Shown here piece by piece: positions 8,506-16,920 of a DNA stretch of 52,938 nt. Source of the stretch: Hyphomicrobiales bacterium (GTDB lineage: Bacteria > Pseudomonadota > Alphaproteobacteria > Rhizobiales > Beijerinckiaceae); the NCBI GenBank assembly GCA_004144595.1, contig SEEM01000021.1, positions 1-52,938 on the forward strand. The letters are read 5' to 3'. The notes beneath the pieces are model-generated. The model made no database searches and was not told the origin of the DNA. It saw nothing but the letters and a program-made list of their open reading frames with translations. Both the position numbers and the translations under genes were made by a program. The stretch's first letter is position 1, and each line of letters opens with the position of its first letter.

Positions 8506-8892
8506 ATGCCTGCCAAAATCCTGATTGTTGAAGACGAGATCATCATCGGGATGGAAACCGAGGCTGCGATTGAGGACCTCGGTCATACTTCGATCGGCAT
8601 CGCTGCGACGGCGATGGAGGCTCTCCAGATCGCGGATGCGGAGCTGCCGGATATCGCATTCGTCGACGTCAATCTGGCAGATGGCCCCACCGGCCCGCGT
8701 GTCGGTGCGGAACTGGCCAAGCGCGGTGTTGCGGTTGTGTTCATCACCGCCAATCCACGGACGATCGAGAGCCAGGTCGTGAACGCGATCGGCGTGCTCG
8801 ATAAACCCGTGGCGGAAGCAGAACTCGCAGACGTGATCGCGTTTTTGACCGCTCAGACAACGCAGCCCCCCGCAAGGCTGAGATTGCTCTGA
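8506..8892 (+). CDS. Single-domain response regulator receiver
   Basis: A 128-residue CheY-like receiver with no output domain. Acidic pocket VEDE (8-11), phosphoacceptor D54 (AFVDVNLADG), switch Thr in FITAN, and Lys in LDKPVAEAE are all present. It most likely carries phosphate between the flanking HWE kinases or acts by protein contact. It is convergent with the PAS kinase gene (2 bases between stops) and divergent from the GAF kinase gene. Confidence 0.88.
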   Translation: MPAKILIVEDEIIIGMETEAAIEDLGHTSIGIAATAMEALQIADAELPDIAFVDVNLADGPTGPRVGAELAKRGVAVVFITANPRTIESQVVNAIGVLDKPVAEAELADVIAFLTAQTTQPPARLRLL

Positions 8893-8894
8893 CC

Positions 8895-9923
8895 TCAAGC
8901 GCCTCTGGAGAGGCGGTGCTCTGCGACGATCGCCTTGGCCCGCAAGCCTGACGCGGGCCACTCGCGATTGAATTTGCCGCCAAGCTGCCGTTCTACGCTC
9001 ATCACCGCCAGCTTGCTGCCGAAGCCCGCATGGGACGGTTCGGCCATGATCGCGGGCCCCTCGTGCTCGGTCCAGTCAACGACGATGTCGGCGTCCTGGC
9101 GCCTGATCGTTATGACGACCTTGCCGACCTCGTTCGACAGCGCGCCATACTTGATCGCGTTGGTGACGAGTTCATGGAACAGTAAGGCAAGGGGGGTCGC
9201 GCCACGGTCATCGACGATCGGGTCGTCGCCGGACACCGAGATACGACCTATCTCGAATGCTGGATAAGGTTCGAACAGCGATGCCAGCAGGCCCTGTAGC
9301 GTCGTGCGCTCCACCGCAGGGCGCGACGACTCGCTGTGCAATCTGACGAACTCATGCGCGCGCCCAAGCGAAGCGACGCGCTCGCGGAACCTTGTCGCGA
9401 ACGCCTTGGCTTCAGGGAACTCCCGAGCGGTCAGAGCAATCAGGCTGCCGACGACTGAAAAGATATTCTTGATGCGATGGCTGAGTTCATGGCTCAGCAG
9501 CTCGTTGGCTTCGGCGGCAAGTTTGGCCTCATGAATATCGGTACAAGTGCCGATCCATCGCACGATCGTCCCGTTCTGATCACGGACCGCCTGCGCTCGG
9601 CCGATCGTCCAACGATATTGCCCGGTGTGATGGCGCAGTCGGTATTCGACTTCGTAGGGCTCGCCAGTATCGAGCGAATGTCGCCAGCGCCTCCATGCTT
9701 CCGGCTGGTCGTCCTCATGGAACATCCCGGCCCAGCCTTCGCCGTCCGTGGACCCGCGCGGAACGCCGGTGAACTCATACCAGCGCTCGTTGTAGTAATC
9801 GTGGAAACCGTCCGGAAGCGTCGACCAGACCATCTGCGGCATGGCGTCGGTTAGGATCTTGAACGTCGCTTCTGTGACGGGCAGCCCGCTTTCATAAAGT
9901 TCGGTGGCGGGCAAACGGGTCAT
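8895..9923 (-). CDS. PAS-domain HWE-family sensor histidine kinase
   Basis: A soluble kinase of 342 residues. Residues about 17-135 are a PAS/PAC module (MPQMVWSTLPDGFHDYYNERW, split here across a typical PAS-3 start, and WIGTCTDIHEAK). The phosphoacceptor is H149 in SHRIKN. HWE hallmarks are H250 in FHELVTNAIKYG and WTE at 284-286. I chose the ATG at 9923 because the longer frame begins with TTG and adds 14 basic residues without homology. Its likely partner is the convergent receiver at 8506. Confidence 0.85.
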   Translation of the reverse strand: MTRLPATELYESGLPVTEATFKILTDAMPQMVWSTLPDGFHDYYNERWYEFTGVPRGSTDGEGWAGMFHEDDQPEAWRRWRHSLDTGEPYEVEYRLRHHTGQYRWTIGRAQAVRDQNGTIVRWIGTCTDIHEAKLAAEANELLSHELSHRIKNIFSVVGSLIALTAREFPEAKAFATRFRERVASLGRAHEFVRLHSESSRPAVERTTLQGLLASLFEPYPAFEIGRISVSGDDPIVDDRGATPLALLFHELVTNAIKYGALSNEVGKVVITIRRQDADIVVDWTEHEGPAIMAEPSHAGFGSKLAVMSVERQLGGKFNREWPASGLRAKAIVAEHRLSRGA

Positions 9924-10314
9924 CCTTGAGATCAAACGCGCGTGCGACAACCTGCGTTGCAGCAAAAGGTTTCATAGCCAATGGCGGTGTGGCGAGTGGA
10001 TGGGCTTTTCGTCAGCGAAGGCACTGGTGGAACCGGATCGCAAGCGCCTGCCGCGATACCTGGTCGGTCGTCCTGATCCCTCTCGGCACCAGCGCTTCGC
10101 CGAGGTGGTCCAATGCGCCAGCTGAAAGAGCTTCGCCGCCGCGGAGGGTGCATCCCCAGCATCAGAAATGGGCCGGAAGGAGTCGCAAGCCGGGCTTGTT
10201 CGCCCTATCCGGTTCCGAGGGGGCCTCCAACGTGCTGGTGGCGCGCATCCTCGTTGATCATGTCTACGGCCCAGGCGAGATGGCGGCTGCCCGCCCCTCT
10301 CGGCTCTGACCGCT
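9924..10314. other. 391-base gap, nothing supported
   Basis: Several overlapping frames cross the gap on both strands, all Arg/Pro-rich and without ribosome-binding sites. A GCAAC-N17-CGTT string (minus strand, 9935-9959) is one mismatch from an EcfG promoter but only 11 bases from the kinase ATG, so I do not call it. Confidence 0.4.
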
Positions 10315-10725
10315 CTAATCAGCACGCTCGACGCGGATCGAGACAGTTCCAGGCCGATCGAAGATCGACGCGTCGCTTTTCACCTCGCCGAGGATGACGA
10401 TGCCGGGCTGCGGGACCTGGCCGTCACGGTAATAGACGACGAAGTGGTCCGGCCCCCAAAGTCCGATCGTGCCGCTCCTGAAGGCCCGCTGGCGCGGCGC
10501 GGAGGGCAAGCCGGCGGGCAGGCTTCCCGTCTTCTCCTGCCGAAGGTGATCCGTCATGGAGATCGTCAGCGGCAGCATTTCGAGCAACGCCTTGGTTGAG
10601 GCGTTGTCGACGAGCTCGGCCGTGACCGATCCCCATTCCGACGAGATCTTGATGCGTTCCTGAGCCATGGCTGCTCCGATCGTTCCTAGGAATATCGCGC
10701 CGATCCGAATGGCCTGCAGCGGCAT
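10315..10725 (-). CDS. Secreted cyclophilin-like fold protein
   Basis: A 136-residue protein with a signal peptide (residues 1-21, cleavage after GAAMA). The body matches the small bacterial cyclophilin-like domain: ISSEWGSVTAELVDNASTKA, LPLTISMTDH and the barrel end GEVKSD. These proteins share the cyclophilin barrel but usually not proline isomerase residues; the role is unknown. It lies 78 bases downstream of the hydrolase gene and probably in the same transcript. I recall such proteins near LysR/oxidoreductase/hydrolase sets. Confidence 0.72.
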   Translation of the reverse strand: MPLQAIRIGAIFLGTIGAAMAQERIKISSEWGSVTAELVDNASTKALLEMLPLTISMTDHLRQEKTGSLPAGLPSAPRQRAFRSGTIGLWGPDHFVVYYRDGQVPQPGIVILGEVKSDASIFDRPGTVSIRVERAD

Positions 10726-10803
10726 TGTCCGGTTCTCCCGATTGATTGTGGTTCCAAAGCCCCGCCGCCGGATCGGCGGGGCCTGGTTCCGCGCGCTTCG
10801 AGA

Positions 10804-11898
10804 TCAGGCAACGAGATGGCGGTCGAAGAAGCTCGCCAGCTTGTCGAACGGGATCACATCGGTCTTGTCGTAGAGATCGACATGGCTGGCGCCGGGGATG
10901 ATCATCAGCTCCTTCGGCTCGGCAGCCGCCGCATAGGCGGTCTCGGCGAAGTAGCGCGAATGCGCCGTCTCGCCGTGGACGAACAGGACCGGCCGAGGCG
11001 CGATCTCCTTGATGTAGGTGAGGATCGGCATGTTCATGAAGGAGAGCGGCGTGGTCTGCGTCCAGGAGTTGCCGGAGTTCACCGCTCGCGGGTGATAGCC
11101 GCGCTTGGTGCGGTAATAGTCATGGTAATCGACCATGAACTGCGCTTCGCCGCCTTTGAGATCGTTATACGGCGGCTGGTAGGCTGGCGTGCCCTTGGCC
11201 GCGTCCTCCCAGCGCTGCCGGCTGAGCTGCTCCAGCGTCTTCGTCCGCTGTTCGAGGGTCACGCTGTCGTTGTAGCCTTTCGACATGACGCGGGTCATGT
11301 CGTACATCGTGCTCGCGACCACGGCCTTGACGCGCTTGTCGACCGCGACGGCATTCAGCGCCATTCCACCCCAGCCGCAGATGCCGATGACGCCGATGCG
11401 CTCGCGGTCGACGATGGGCTGCAGGCCGAGGAAGTCCACGGCGGCGCTGAAGTCCTCGGTGTTGATGTCGGGCGAGGCGACGTTGCGGGGCTCGCCGGAA
11501 CTCTCGCCGGTGAACGATCCGTCGAAGGCGAGCGTCGCGAAGCCGCGCTCGGCCATGGTCTGGGCATAGAGACCCGACGACTGCTCCTTCACCGCGCCGA
11601 ACGGACCGCCGATCGCGATCGCCGCAAGCCGGCCATCGCCGCGCGTCTTCGGCAGGTAGAGATCGCCCGAGAGGGTGAGGCCGTAGCGGCTTTTAAAGGT
11701 CACCTTACGGTGGTCGACCTTCTCGCTGCGCGGGAAGACCTTGTCCCAGGTCAAGGAAGGGGCCTGGGTCTGCGCCTCTGCGTTCCGGCCGAGCGAGGCG
11801 GCGGCGATCGCTACGCCCATGCCCGTCAGCTTCATGAGGCCGCGCCGGTCGAGGCGAGCGGGGCGGTCGTTCCGGGATGCTACGTTTTCGCAAGTCAT
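10804..11898 (-). CDS. Exported alpha/beta hydrolase with an atypical nucleophile elbow
   Basis: A 364-residue protein. The N-terminus LDRRGLMKLTG is a twin-arginine signal, with cleavage likely after AEA near residue 42. The alpha/beta hydrolase core follows (YLPKTRGDG, GFATLAFDGSFTGES). The elbow reads GICGWGG (172-178) without the usual Ser in GxSxG. A late Asp/His pair is visible around FVHGETAHSR and PGASHVDLYD. Start choice is clear: AAAGGAG precedes the ATG. It sits 23 bases after the MFS gene, so the two are an operon. Substrate unknown. Confidence 0.8.
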   Translation of the reverse strand: MTCENVASRNDRPARLDRRGLMKLTGMGVAIAAASLGRNAEAQTQAPSLTWDKVFPRSEKVDHRKVTFKSRYGLTLSGDLYLPKTRGDGRLAAIAIGGPFGAVKEQSSGLYAQTMAERGFATLAFDGSFTGESSGEPRNVASPDINTEDFSAAVDFLGLQPIVDRERIGVIGICGWGGMALNAVAVDKRVKAVVASTMYDMTRVMSKGYNDSVTLEQRTKTLEQLSRQRWEDAAKGTPAYQPPYNDLKGGEAQFMVDYHDYYRTKRGYHPRAVNSGNSWTQTTPLSFMNMPILTYIKEIAPRPVLFVHGETAHSRYFAETAYAAAAEPKELMIIPGASHVDLYDKTDVIPFDKLASFFDRHLVA

Positions 11899-11921
11899 GG
11901 CATGCTCCTTTGAGGCTGAGG

Positions 11922-13106
11922 TCAGTGCGGCTTGAGAAGGGAACGGCCGTCGCCGATCAGCACGGCGGCAGCGACGGCGAGTGCGACGCTTCCTGTGAAG
12001 GTCGCGGCGATCGAAAGACTGTCGAGCAGGAGGCCGCCGAGCACTGCGCCCAGCAGGATCGAGGCCTGGATCGCGGCCACCATCAGGCTGCCGGCGGCCT
12101 CGGGGGCGTCGTCCACCGTCCGCGACATCCAGGTCATCCAGACCACCGACATCGCGGTGTTCATCGCGCCCCAGACCGCCATGAACAGCCCCGCCGCGAC
12201 GACCGACCGGCCCAGCAGCAGCAGGCCGAGCGTGCAGAAGCCCATGACGACGGCAGGCAGCTTGAGCAAAGGGGCGACGTCGCCGGTGACGAAGCGGCCG
12301 GCGGCCCAGGTACCGACGAATCCGGCGCAGCCCAGCAGGAGCAGCAACGTCGACAGGAGAGCGACGTCGGCGCCGGTAACCTGCTCCAGGAATGGGCGCA
12401 GATAGGTGAACATGGTGAAGGCGGAGCCCCAGGACAGCATCGCCGCGATCAGACCGCGCCGGAAATGCGGCCGAGCCAGAAGGCCGATCAAGCTGCCAAA
12501 ACTCTGGCGGCTGCGAGCGGGCAGCGAGGGTAGCGCAATGACATGCCAGACCAGGTTGACGGCCACGATCGGCACCAGTGCCCAAAAGACGGCCCGCCAG
12601 CCCACCAGCCCACCGATATAGCTGCCGATCGGCGCGGCAAAGGCGGCCGCGATCGCCTGGCCGCCATAGATGAGGGCCAGCGCACGCGGGACCTCGGTCG
12701 CTGGCACCAACCGCATGATGACGGCGGTAGCCAGCGCCCAGAAGCCGCCGATGCAGATGCCGAGCAAGGCGCGGCCGAGCATCAAAACGGCGAAGTTCGG
12801 AGCCGCTGCGACCAGCACGAGCGACACCAGCATCAGCGCCGTCAACGCCACCAGCACCCACTTGCGGTCGAGCCGGCCAGCCGCCGTCGTGACGAACATG
12901 CTCGCGGCGATGGCGAAAAGCCCGCTGACCGAGATCGCCTGTCCGGTTTGGCCCTCGGTTGCGTTGAGCCCCTCGGCCATCGGCGTGAGCAGGCTGACCG
13001 GCATGAACTCCGACGCGATGAGCATCGCGACGCAGAGCGCCATCGACAGGACGGCGCCCCAGGCGGCGGCGGGCCGTCCCTCTTTTACGTCTGTTACGGC
13101 TGCCAT
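11922..13106 (-). CDS. MFS efflux transporter (DHA1 / AraJ-NepI-like)
   Basis: A 394-residue inner-membrane protein with about 12 hydrophobic helices and no charged long loop except near residue 195-210. The DHA1 signature in helix 4-5 is recognisable (GRALLGICIGGFWALATAVIMRL, in part). The ATG at 13106 is preceded by GGGAGA at 8 bases; a longer frame begins upstream but lacks such a site. The substrate cannot be read from sequence; close families export sugars, nucleosides or drugs. It heads an operon with the hydrolase and cyclophilin-like genes and is divergent from a LysR gene that probably controls it. Confidence 0.82.
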   Translation of the reverse strand: MAAVTDVKEGRPAAAWGAVLSMALCVAMLIASEFMPVSLLTPMAEGLNATEGQTGQAISVSGLFAIAASMFVTTAAGRLDRKWVLVALTALMLVSLVLVAAAPNFAVLMLGRALLGICIGGFWALATAVIMRLVPATEVPRALALIYGGQAIAAAFAAPIGSYIGGLVGWRAVFWALVPIVAVNLVWHVIALPSLPARSRQSFGSLIGLLARPHFRRGLIAAMLSWGSAFTMFTYLRPFLEQVTGADVALLSTLLLLLGCAGFVGTWAAGRFVTGDVAPLLKLPAVVMGFCTLGLLLLGRSVVAAGLFMAVWGAMNTAMSVVWMTWMSRTVDDAPEAAGSLMVAAIQASILLGAVLGGLLLDSLSIAATFTGSVALAVAAAVLIGDGRSLLKPH

Positions 13107-13178
13107 CGCGAGCGTCTCCCTGATCAATGAAGACGATTTAGCGGTTCCGGGATCTTTCGATTAGCCGCCCCAAATGCA

Positions 13179-13207
13179 TTGAACTGATAGACCTGATCGA
13201 ATAATTG
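13179..13207 (+). promoter_or_regulatory. Probable lysR promoter in the divergent gap
   Basis: TTGAAC (13179-13184), 17 bases, TAATTG (13202-13207) gives a reasonable sigma-70-type promoter 20 bases before the LysR ATG. The 121-base gap should also hold the LysR operator controlling the opposite MFS gene; I could not single out a convincing T-N11-A dyad. Confidence 0.4.
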
Positions 13208-13227
13208 ACTGTCGCGGGAGCACCAAT

Positions 13228-14124
13228 ATGTCGATCGGCGATCTGAACAGGCTTCGGTGGTTCCAGCTCGTGGCAGAGGAGCGCAGCTTCACGCGCGCTG
13301 CCGCCCGGATCGGCGTGGCCCAGTCGACGCTGAGCCACTCGATCAAGCAGCTTGAAGCCCAGATGGGCATCAGGCTGCTGACGCGGACGACGCGTAACGT
13401 CGCCCCGACGGCGGCGGGCGAGCGGCTTCTGCAGACCCTTGCACCACGCCTGACCGAGATCGACGAGGAGATCGCCGCGTTGTCCGCGTTTCGCGACAAG
13501 CCGTCTGGCTCGATCAGGCTGACGCTATCCGACCATGCGCTCGACCGCGTGGTCTGGCCGAAGCTGAAGGCCGTGCTGCGGGATTATCCCGACATCAATG
13601 TCGAGCTGATCCTCGACAGCACGTTCCGCAACATCGTCGAGGAAGGCTTCGACGCAGGCGTCCGCCTTGGTGAGAGCGTCGAGAAGGACATGATCGCGGT
13701 CCGCATCGGACCTGACTGGCGCCTGGTCGCGGTCGCCTCTCCCGCCTATGTCGCCGCCCGCGGCACGCCGATGCATCCGAAAGATCTCGTCGGGCATGCC
13801 TGCATCAACATGCGCCATGAGAGCGCCGGCGGCCTCTATGCCTGGGAGTTCGAGAAGGACGGACAGGAGCTGCGGGTCCGCGTTGCCGGCCAGCTCGCGT
13901 TCAATAATTCCTACGCGATGATCGATGCGGCCGTGAGCGGCTACGGCATCGCCTATGTCCCGCACGACATCGTCGAACGGGAAGTGGCGTCTGGCGCCCT
14001 GGTTCAGGTGCTGGACGACTGGTCGCCCTTCTTCGACGGCTACTTCCTCTATTACCCCAGCCGCCGGCAGAACCTCCCGGCCTTCAAGGTGATCGTCGAC
14101 GCACTGAGGCATCGCGACGGTTAG
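13228..14124 (+). CDS. LysR-family transcriptional regulator
   Basis: 298 residues. The N-terminal winged helix-turn-helix is at about 8-66 (FTRAAARIGVAQSTLSHSIKQLEAQ, cited in part); the periplasmic-binding-protein-like effector domain is at about 92-295 (GSIRLTLSDHA, EGFDAGVRLGES, VSGYGIAYVP). The ribosome-binding site GGGAG lies 7 bases before ATG. Position and divergence from the MFS-hydrolase-cyclophilin-like operon point to that operon as its target. The effector is unknown. Confidence 0.9.
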   Translation: MSIGDLNRLRWFQLVAEERSFTRAAARIGVAQSTLSHSIKQLEAQMGIRLLTRTTRNVAPTAAGERLLQTLAPRLTEIDEEIAALSAFRDKPSGSIRLTLSDHALDRVVWPKLKAVLRDYPDINVELILDSTFRNIVEEGFDAGVRLGESVEKDMIAVRIGPDWRLVAVASPAYVAARGTPMHPKDLVGHACINMRHESAGGLYAWEFEKDGQELRVRVAGQLAFNNSYAMIDAAVSGYGIAYVPHDIVEREVASGALVQVLDDWSPFFDGYFLYYPSRRQNLPAFKVIVDALRHRDG

Positions 14125-14217
14125 CGCTCGCATGAGAACCTCGCCGTCGACGCACATGATCGGAAGCACGCTCCTGGTCGGACCGGCTCGTCGGAAATGA
14201 AGTAGCAGCCGCGAGGC

Positions 14218-14631
14218 CTATGGAAGATCCGCCGCTGGCGGCTGCGACAGCAGCTGGTCGGGCGCATTCATCAGCTGGGCCAGCGCGGTGACGATCTGGG
14301 CAAAGACATAGGGCTTGGGGATCATCACGCTGTTCGGCACGCCCTGCACCGCCCATTCTCCCGCGCTATCGCCACTCACATAGACTATGGGCATGGTCGG
14401 GATGGTCAGTCGTGCATGACGTGCGACGTCCCAGCCGCTGAAACCACGGCCGAGGCGGATATCCGTCAGTACGGCCTTGATCTCCGCCGATTTCTCATCG
14501 AACAGCGCCATAGCCTCTTCGGCATTCGCCGCGGTGATGACAGCAAAACCAGCGTCTTCCAGCGCTGCCTGGACATCCATGAGGATCAAGGGCTCGTCAT
14601 CAACGACGAGGAGCAAGGCGGCTGCCGACAT
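14218..14631 (-). CDS. Stand-alone response regulator receiver
   Basis: A 137-residue CheY-like protein with DDE (11-13), phosphoacceptor D57 (VLTDIRLG), Ser in VYVSGDSA and Lys in IPKPYV. No DNA-binding domain follows. The longer frame starts with TTG, so I took the ATG at 14631. Receivers of this short type in Hyphomicrobiales are often partners of HWE kinases; the two kinases 4-7 kb away are candidates, but that is inference. Confidence 0.85.
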   Translation of the reverse strand: MSAAALLLVVDDEPLILMDVQAALEDAGFAVITAANAEEAMALFDEKSAEIKAVLTDIRLGRGFSGWDVARHARLTIPTMPIVYVSGDSAGEWAVQGVPNSVMIPKPYVFAQIVTALAQLMNAPDQLLSQPPAADLP

Positions 14632-14792
14632 CAAATTTTCCAGATCCAACCATGCACAACGATCGGCAAAGCCGATTGTTCCCGACAGCAGTTAAGATAT
14701 TCGGGTCGCTCGTAGCAGCGGCTTATGATGTTGCAAGCCACATCAAAAAAATAATGCCGGCCGCTCGTGGACCGTCATTGACGGAGTCGGCC

Positions 14793-15191
14793 ATGCCCAA
14801 GCGCATCATCACTTCAGATCGCATCCACAAGGGCCGTTTGCCCTTCGCCCAGGCGACAATCGCCGGCGGTTTCATGTTCGTCTGCTGCGTGGGGACGGAC
14901 AGGAACGGCAAGCTCGCCATCGGCGATCCCCGCGCCCAGACCCAGCAATGCATCGACAATATCAAGGCGCTGCTCGAAGAGGCCGGCGGCAGCCTCGACG
15001 ATGTCGTGAAATGTACGGTCTACGTCACCGACCGCGCGTATTGGGAGCCAATGAACGACGTTTATTTCGCCAATTTCGCCAATTTCGCCGAGGCGACGCC
15101 ACATCGCGTCTCCTGCATCGTCAACGGGTTGGGCTCGCCGCATTGTCTCGTCGAGATCGACGCGACCGCCTATCTCGGCGACAAGGCCTGA
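14793..15191 (+). CDS. RidA (YjgF/YER057c/UK114) family protein
   Basis: 132 residues covering the RidA domain: FAQATIAGGFMFVCCVGTD, then VKCTVYVTDRAYWEPMNDVY and the C-terminal ATPHRVSCIV...LVEIDATAYLG. Classical members hydrolyse reactive enamine/imine intermediates of PLP enzymes; this one resembles the broader Rid group and its substrate is unclear. The start with GGAG upstream is preferred to an earlier in-frame ATG that would add 47 unrelated residues. Confidence 0.82.
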   Translation: MPKRIITSDRIHKGRLPFAQATIAGGFMFVCCVGTDRNGKLAIGDPRAQTQQCIDNIKALLEEAGGSLDDVVKCTVYVTDRAYWEPMNDVYFANFANFAEATPHRVSCIVNGLGSPHCLVEIDATAYLGDKA

Positions 15192-15328
15192 CCGGCCGGC
15201 AGTCGCATCGCCATCAATCCTGCCGACACGGCGCAGGCCAGATGCATCAGCCAGCCAGCGGTAAAGCTGCGGCCGGCCTCGCGCGACAGCGCCAGCATCC
15301 TGGGGCGGAATGCCGCTTGCCCCCTGGT

Positions 15329-16036
15329 TCAGCGCCCGCCGGCAGCGAGCAGGATCTGCTGCATCCTGGACTGGCCGCGGCTGCGGGCGTGCTGGAGCGG
15401 GGTGACGCCGTCGCGATCGGCGAGGTTCACATCGGCGCCGGCCGCGAGCAGGTCCGTGACGATCTGCTGATGCTTCTCGCCGCCCTCGCTGAGGATGATC
15501 GCCTCCAGCAGGCCGGTCCAGCCGAGATTGTTGATATGGTCGACCTTGACGCCGGCCGCGATCAGCGTGCGAACCGTCTCGACATGGCCGCGCTCGCAGG
15601 CCGGGATCAGCGCCGTGCCGCCATAGCGGTTGGTGCTCGTCAGGTCGGCGCCGTGCGCCAGCGTGAGCTTGAGGATGGCGAGGTGACCGGCTGCCCCGGC
15701 ATAGAGATAGGGGCTGTCGTTCATCGTGTCCTTGGCATTGACGTCGGCGCCCGCCTCGATCAGGGCGCGGGCGGCGTCGACGCGGTTCTCGTGGGTCGCG
15801 GCGAGCAGGGCGGTGCGCCCCCTCTCGTCGCGCGCGTCGATGGCGGCGCCGTCAGCGAGCAGCCGCTCGATCGCGGCGACGTCGTCCCTGGCAGCGGCGG
15901 CATGCAATCTGGTCTCAGTCATGGCTTGTCCGGAGGCTGTCTGCGGGCTGAAGGCCAACAGGAGAAGAACGAACGCGAGGATCGGCGAAAATCGGAGCAA
16001 GCTCGTATCCCCTGAAGACCTTCGCCGCGACAACAT
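15329..16036 (-). CDS. Exported ankyrin-repeat protein
   Basis: 235 residues with a basic N-terminus and hydrophobic signal peptide (about 14-37, cleavage near ASGQA). At least five ankyrin repeats follow from about residue 40 (TRLHAAAARDDVAAIERLL, GRTALLAATHENRVDAARAL and similar). Its ATG overlaps the EamA stop as TGATG, so it is translationally coupled to the exporter. Ankyrin proteins act by protein binding; no enzyme domain is seen. It is the last gene of the peptide-import operon. Confidence 0.85.
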   Translation of the reverse strand: MLSRRRSSGDTSLLRFSPILAFVLLLLAFSPQTASGQAMTETRLHAAAARDDVAAIERLLADGAAIDARDERGRTALLAATHENRVDAARALIEAGADVNAKDTMNDSPYLYAGAAGHLAILKLTLAHGADLTSTNRYGGTALIPACERGHVETVRTLIAAGVKVDHINNLGWTGLLEAIILSEGGEKHQQIVTDLLAAGADVNLADRDGVTPLQHARSRGQSRMQQILLAAGGR

Positions 16037-16920
16037 CAAGCGCGCCGACCGGGAACGAGAATAGCGCCGGAAGCGGCGATCACGAGACAGAGGCCCAGCC
16101 AATCGGTCGGCGTCGGCCGCTCGCCCAGCAGCAGCACCGAGCCGAGCACGCCGACCGCCGGCACCATCAGCGTGCCCAGGCTGGCGATGCCTGCCGGCAG
16201 GCGCGCCACCACCGTGAACCAGAGGAAATAGGCAAGCGCCTGCGCCCCGATGATGTGGAAGCTCAACGCCGCCAGCACGCGCGGCGACAGGAGCTTGGGC
16301 AGCGGCAAGCCCTCGAAGACCAGCATGCCGACGCCCGCGACCACGCCGCCGATCAGCAATTGCCAGGCGGCGATCGCGAGCGCCGGGGCCGAGACCGGCC
16401 AGCGCTTGGTAACGATGGTCCCCAACGCCCAGCTCACAGCCGCGCAGAGAGCCAGCATCAGCCCCAAGGAGAGCTGCCCGGCCAGGATCAGCGGCAGGCC
16501 AAGGCAGACGAGGCCGGCGATTCCCAGCGCGAGCCCGGCGAGGCGCCGACCGTCGAAAGCCTCGCCCAGCACGAAGCGGGCGAGCAGCGTTGCCCAGATC
16601 GGCATGGTGAAGGTCAGGATCGCCGCCCGCGAGGTCGGCGCCGCCAATTGCGCGAAGGCGAGCAGCACGTTGAAGGCGGCGATCGAGAGGAAGCCGGCGA
16701 TGACCAGCCGCGGCCATTGCGCACGCGGCACCGCGAGCGGAACACCGCGCGCCAACGCGACGGCGACGAGGACGAGCCCGGCGAAGCTCATGCCGGCGGC
16801 GCGCAAGGTCCAGGGCGCGATCTCGGTCAGCGAGATCCGCACCGCCGGCCAGTTGAAGCCCCAGAGCAGCCCGAGCAGGGGGACGAGCAGCAGCGCCCTG
16901 CCCGGCTTGTTCTCGCTCAC
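16036..16920 (-). CDS. EamA/DMT-family exporter
   Basis: 294 residues, ten hydrophobic segments arranged as two EamA halves (first about 10-140, second about 155-290). Motifs such as LLGLLWGFNWPAVR and the second-half GTLMVPAVGVLGS are typical. It starts at a GTG (16920) whose GTGA overlaps the stop of the M20 peptidase. The family exports amino acids and small metabolites. In this operon it could relieve amino acid overload from peptide cleavage; that is inference. Confidence 0.88.
   Translation of the reverse strand: MSENKPGRALLLVPLLGLLWGFNWPAVRISLTEIAPWTLRAAGMSFAGLVLVAVALARGVPLAVPRAQWPRLVIAGFLSIAAFNVLLAFAQLAAPTSRAAILTFTMPIWATLLARFVLGEAFDGRRLAGLALGIAGLVCLGLPLILAGQLSLGLMLALCAAVSWALGTIVTKRWPVSAPALAIAAWQLLIGGVVAGVGMLVFEGLPLPKLLSPRVLAALSFHIIGAQALAYFLWFTVVARLPAGIASLGTLMVPAVGVLGSVLLLGERPTPTDWLGLCLVIAASGAILVPGRRA

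Noticed and set aside
9935..9959. EcfG-like GCAAC-N17-CGTT on the minus strand
   Set aside because: One mismatch in the -35 and too close to the kinase ATG for a normal leader.
10804..12861. 685-codon minus-strand open frame
   Set aside because: Its first half is the MFS gene in the wrong frame; only the part from 11898 is a real protein.
15170..15298. Short minus-strand frame with a hydrophobic helix (SFTAGWLMHLACAVSAGLMA), maybe the tail of an MFS gene
   Set aside because: Only 42 codons, overlaps the ridA end and has no alignable motif; left as a possibility.
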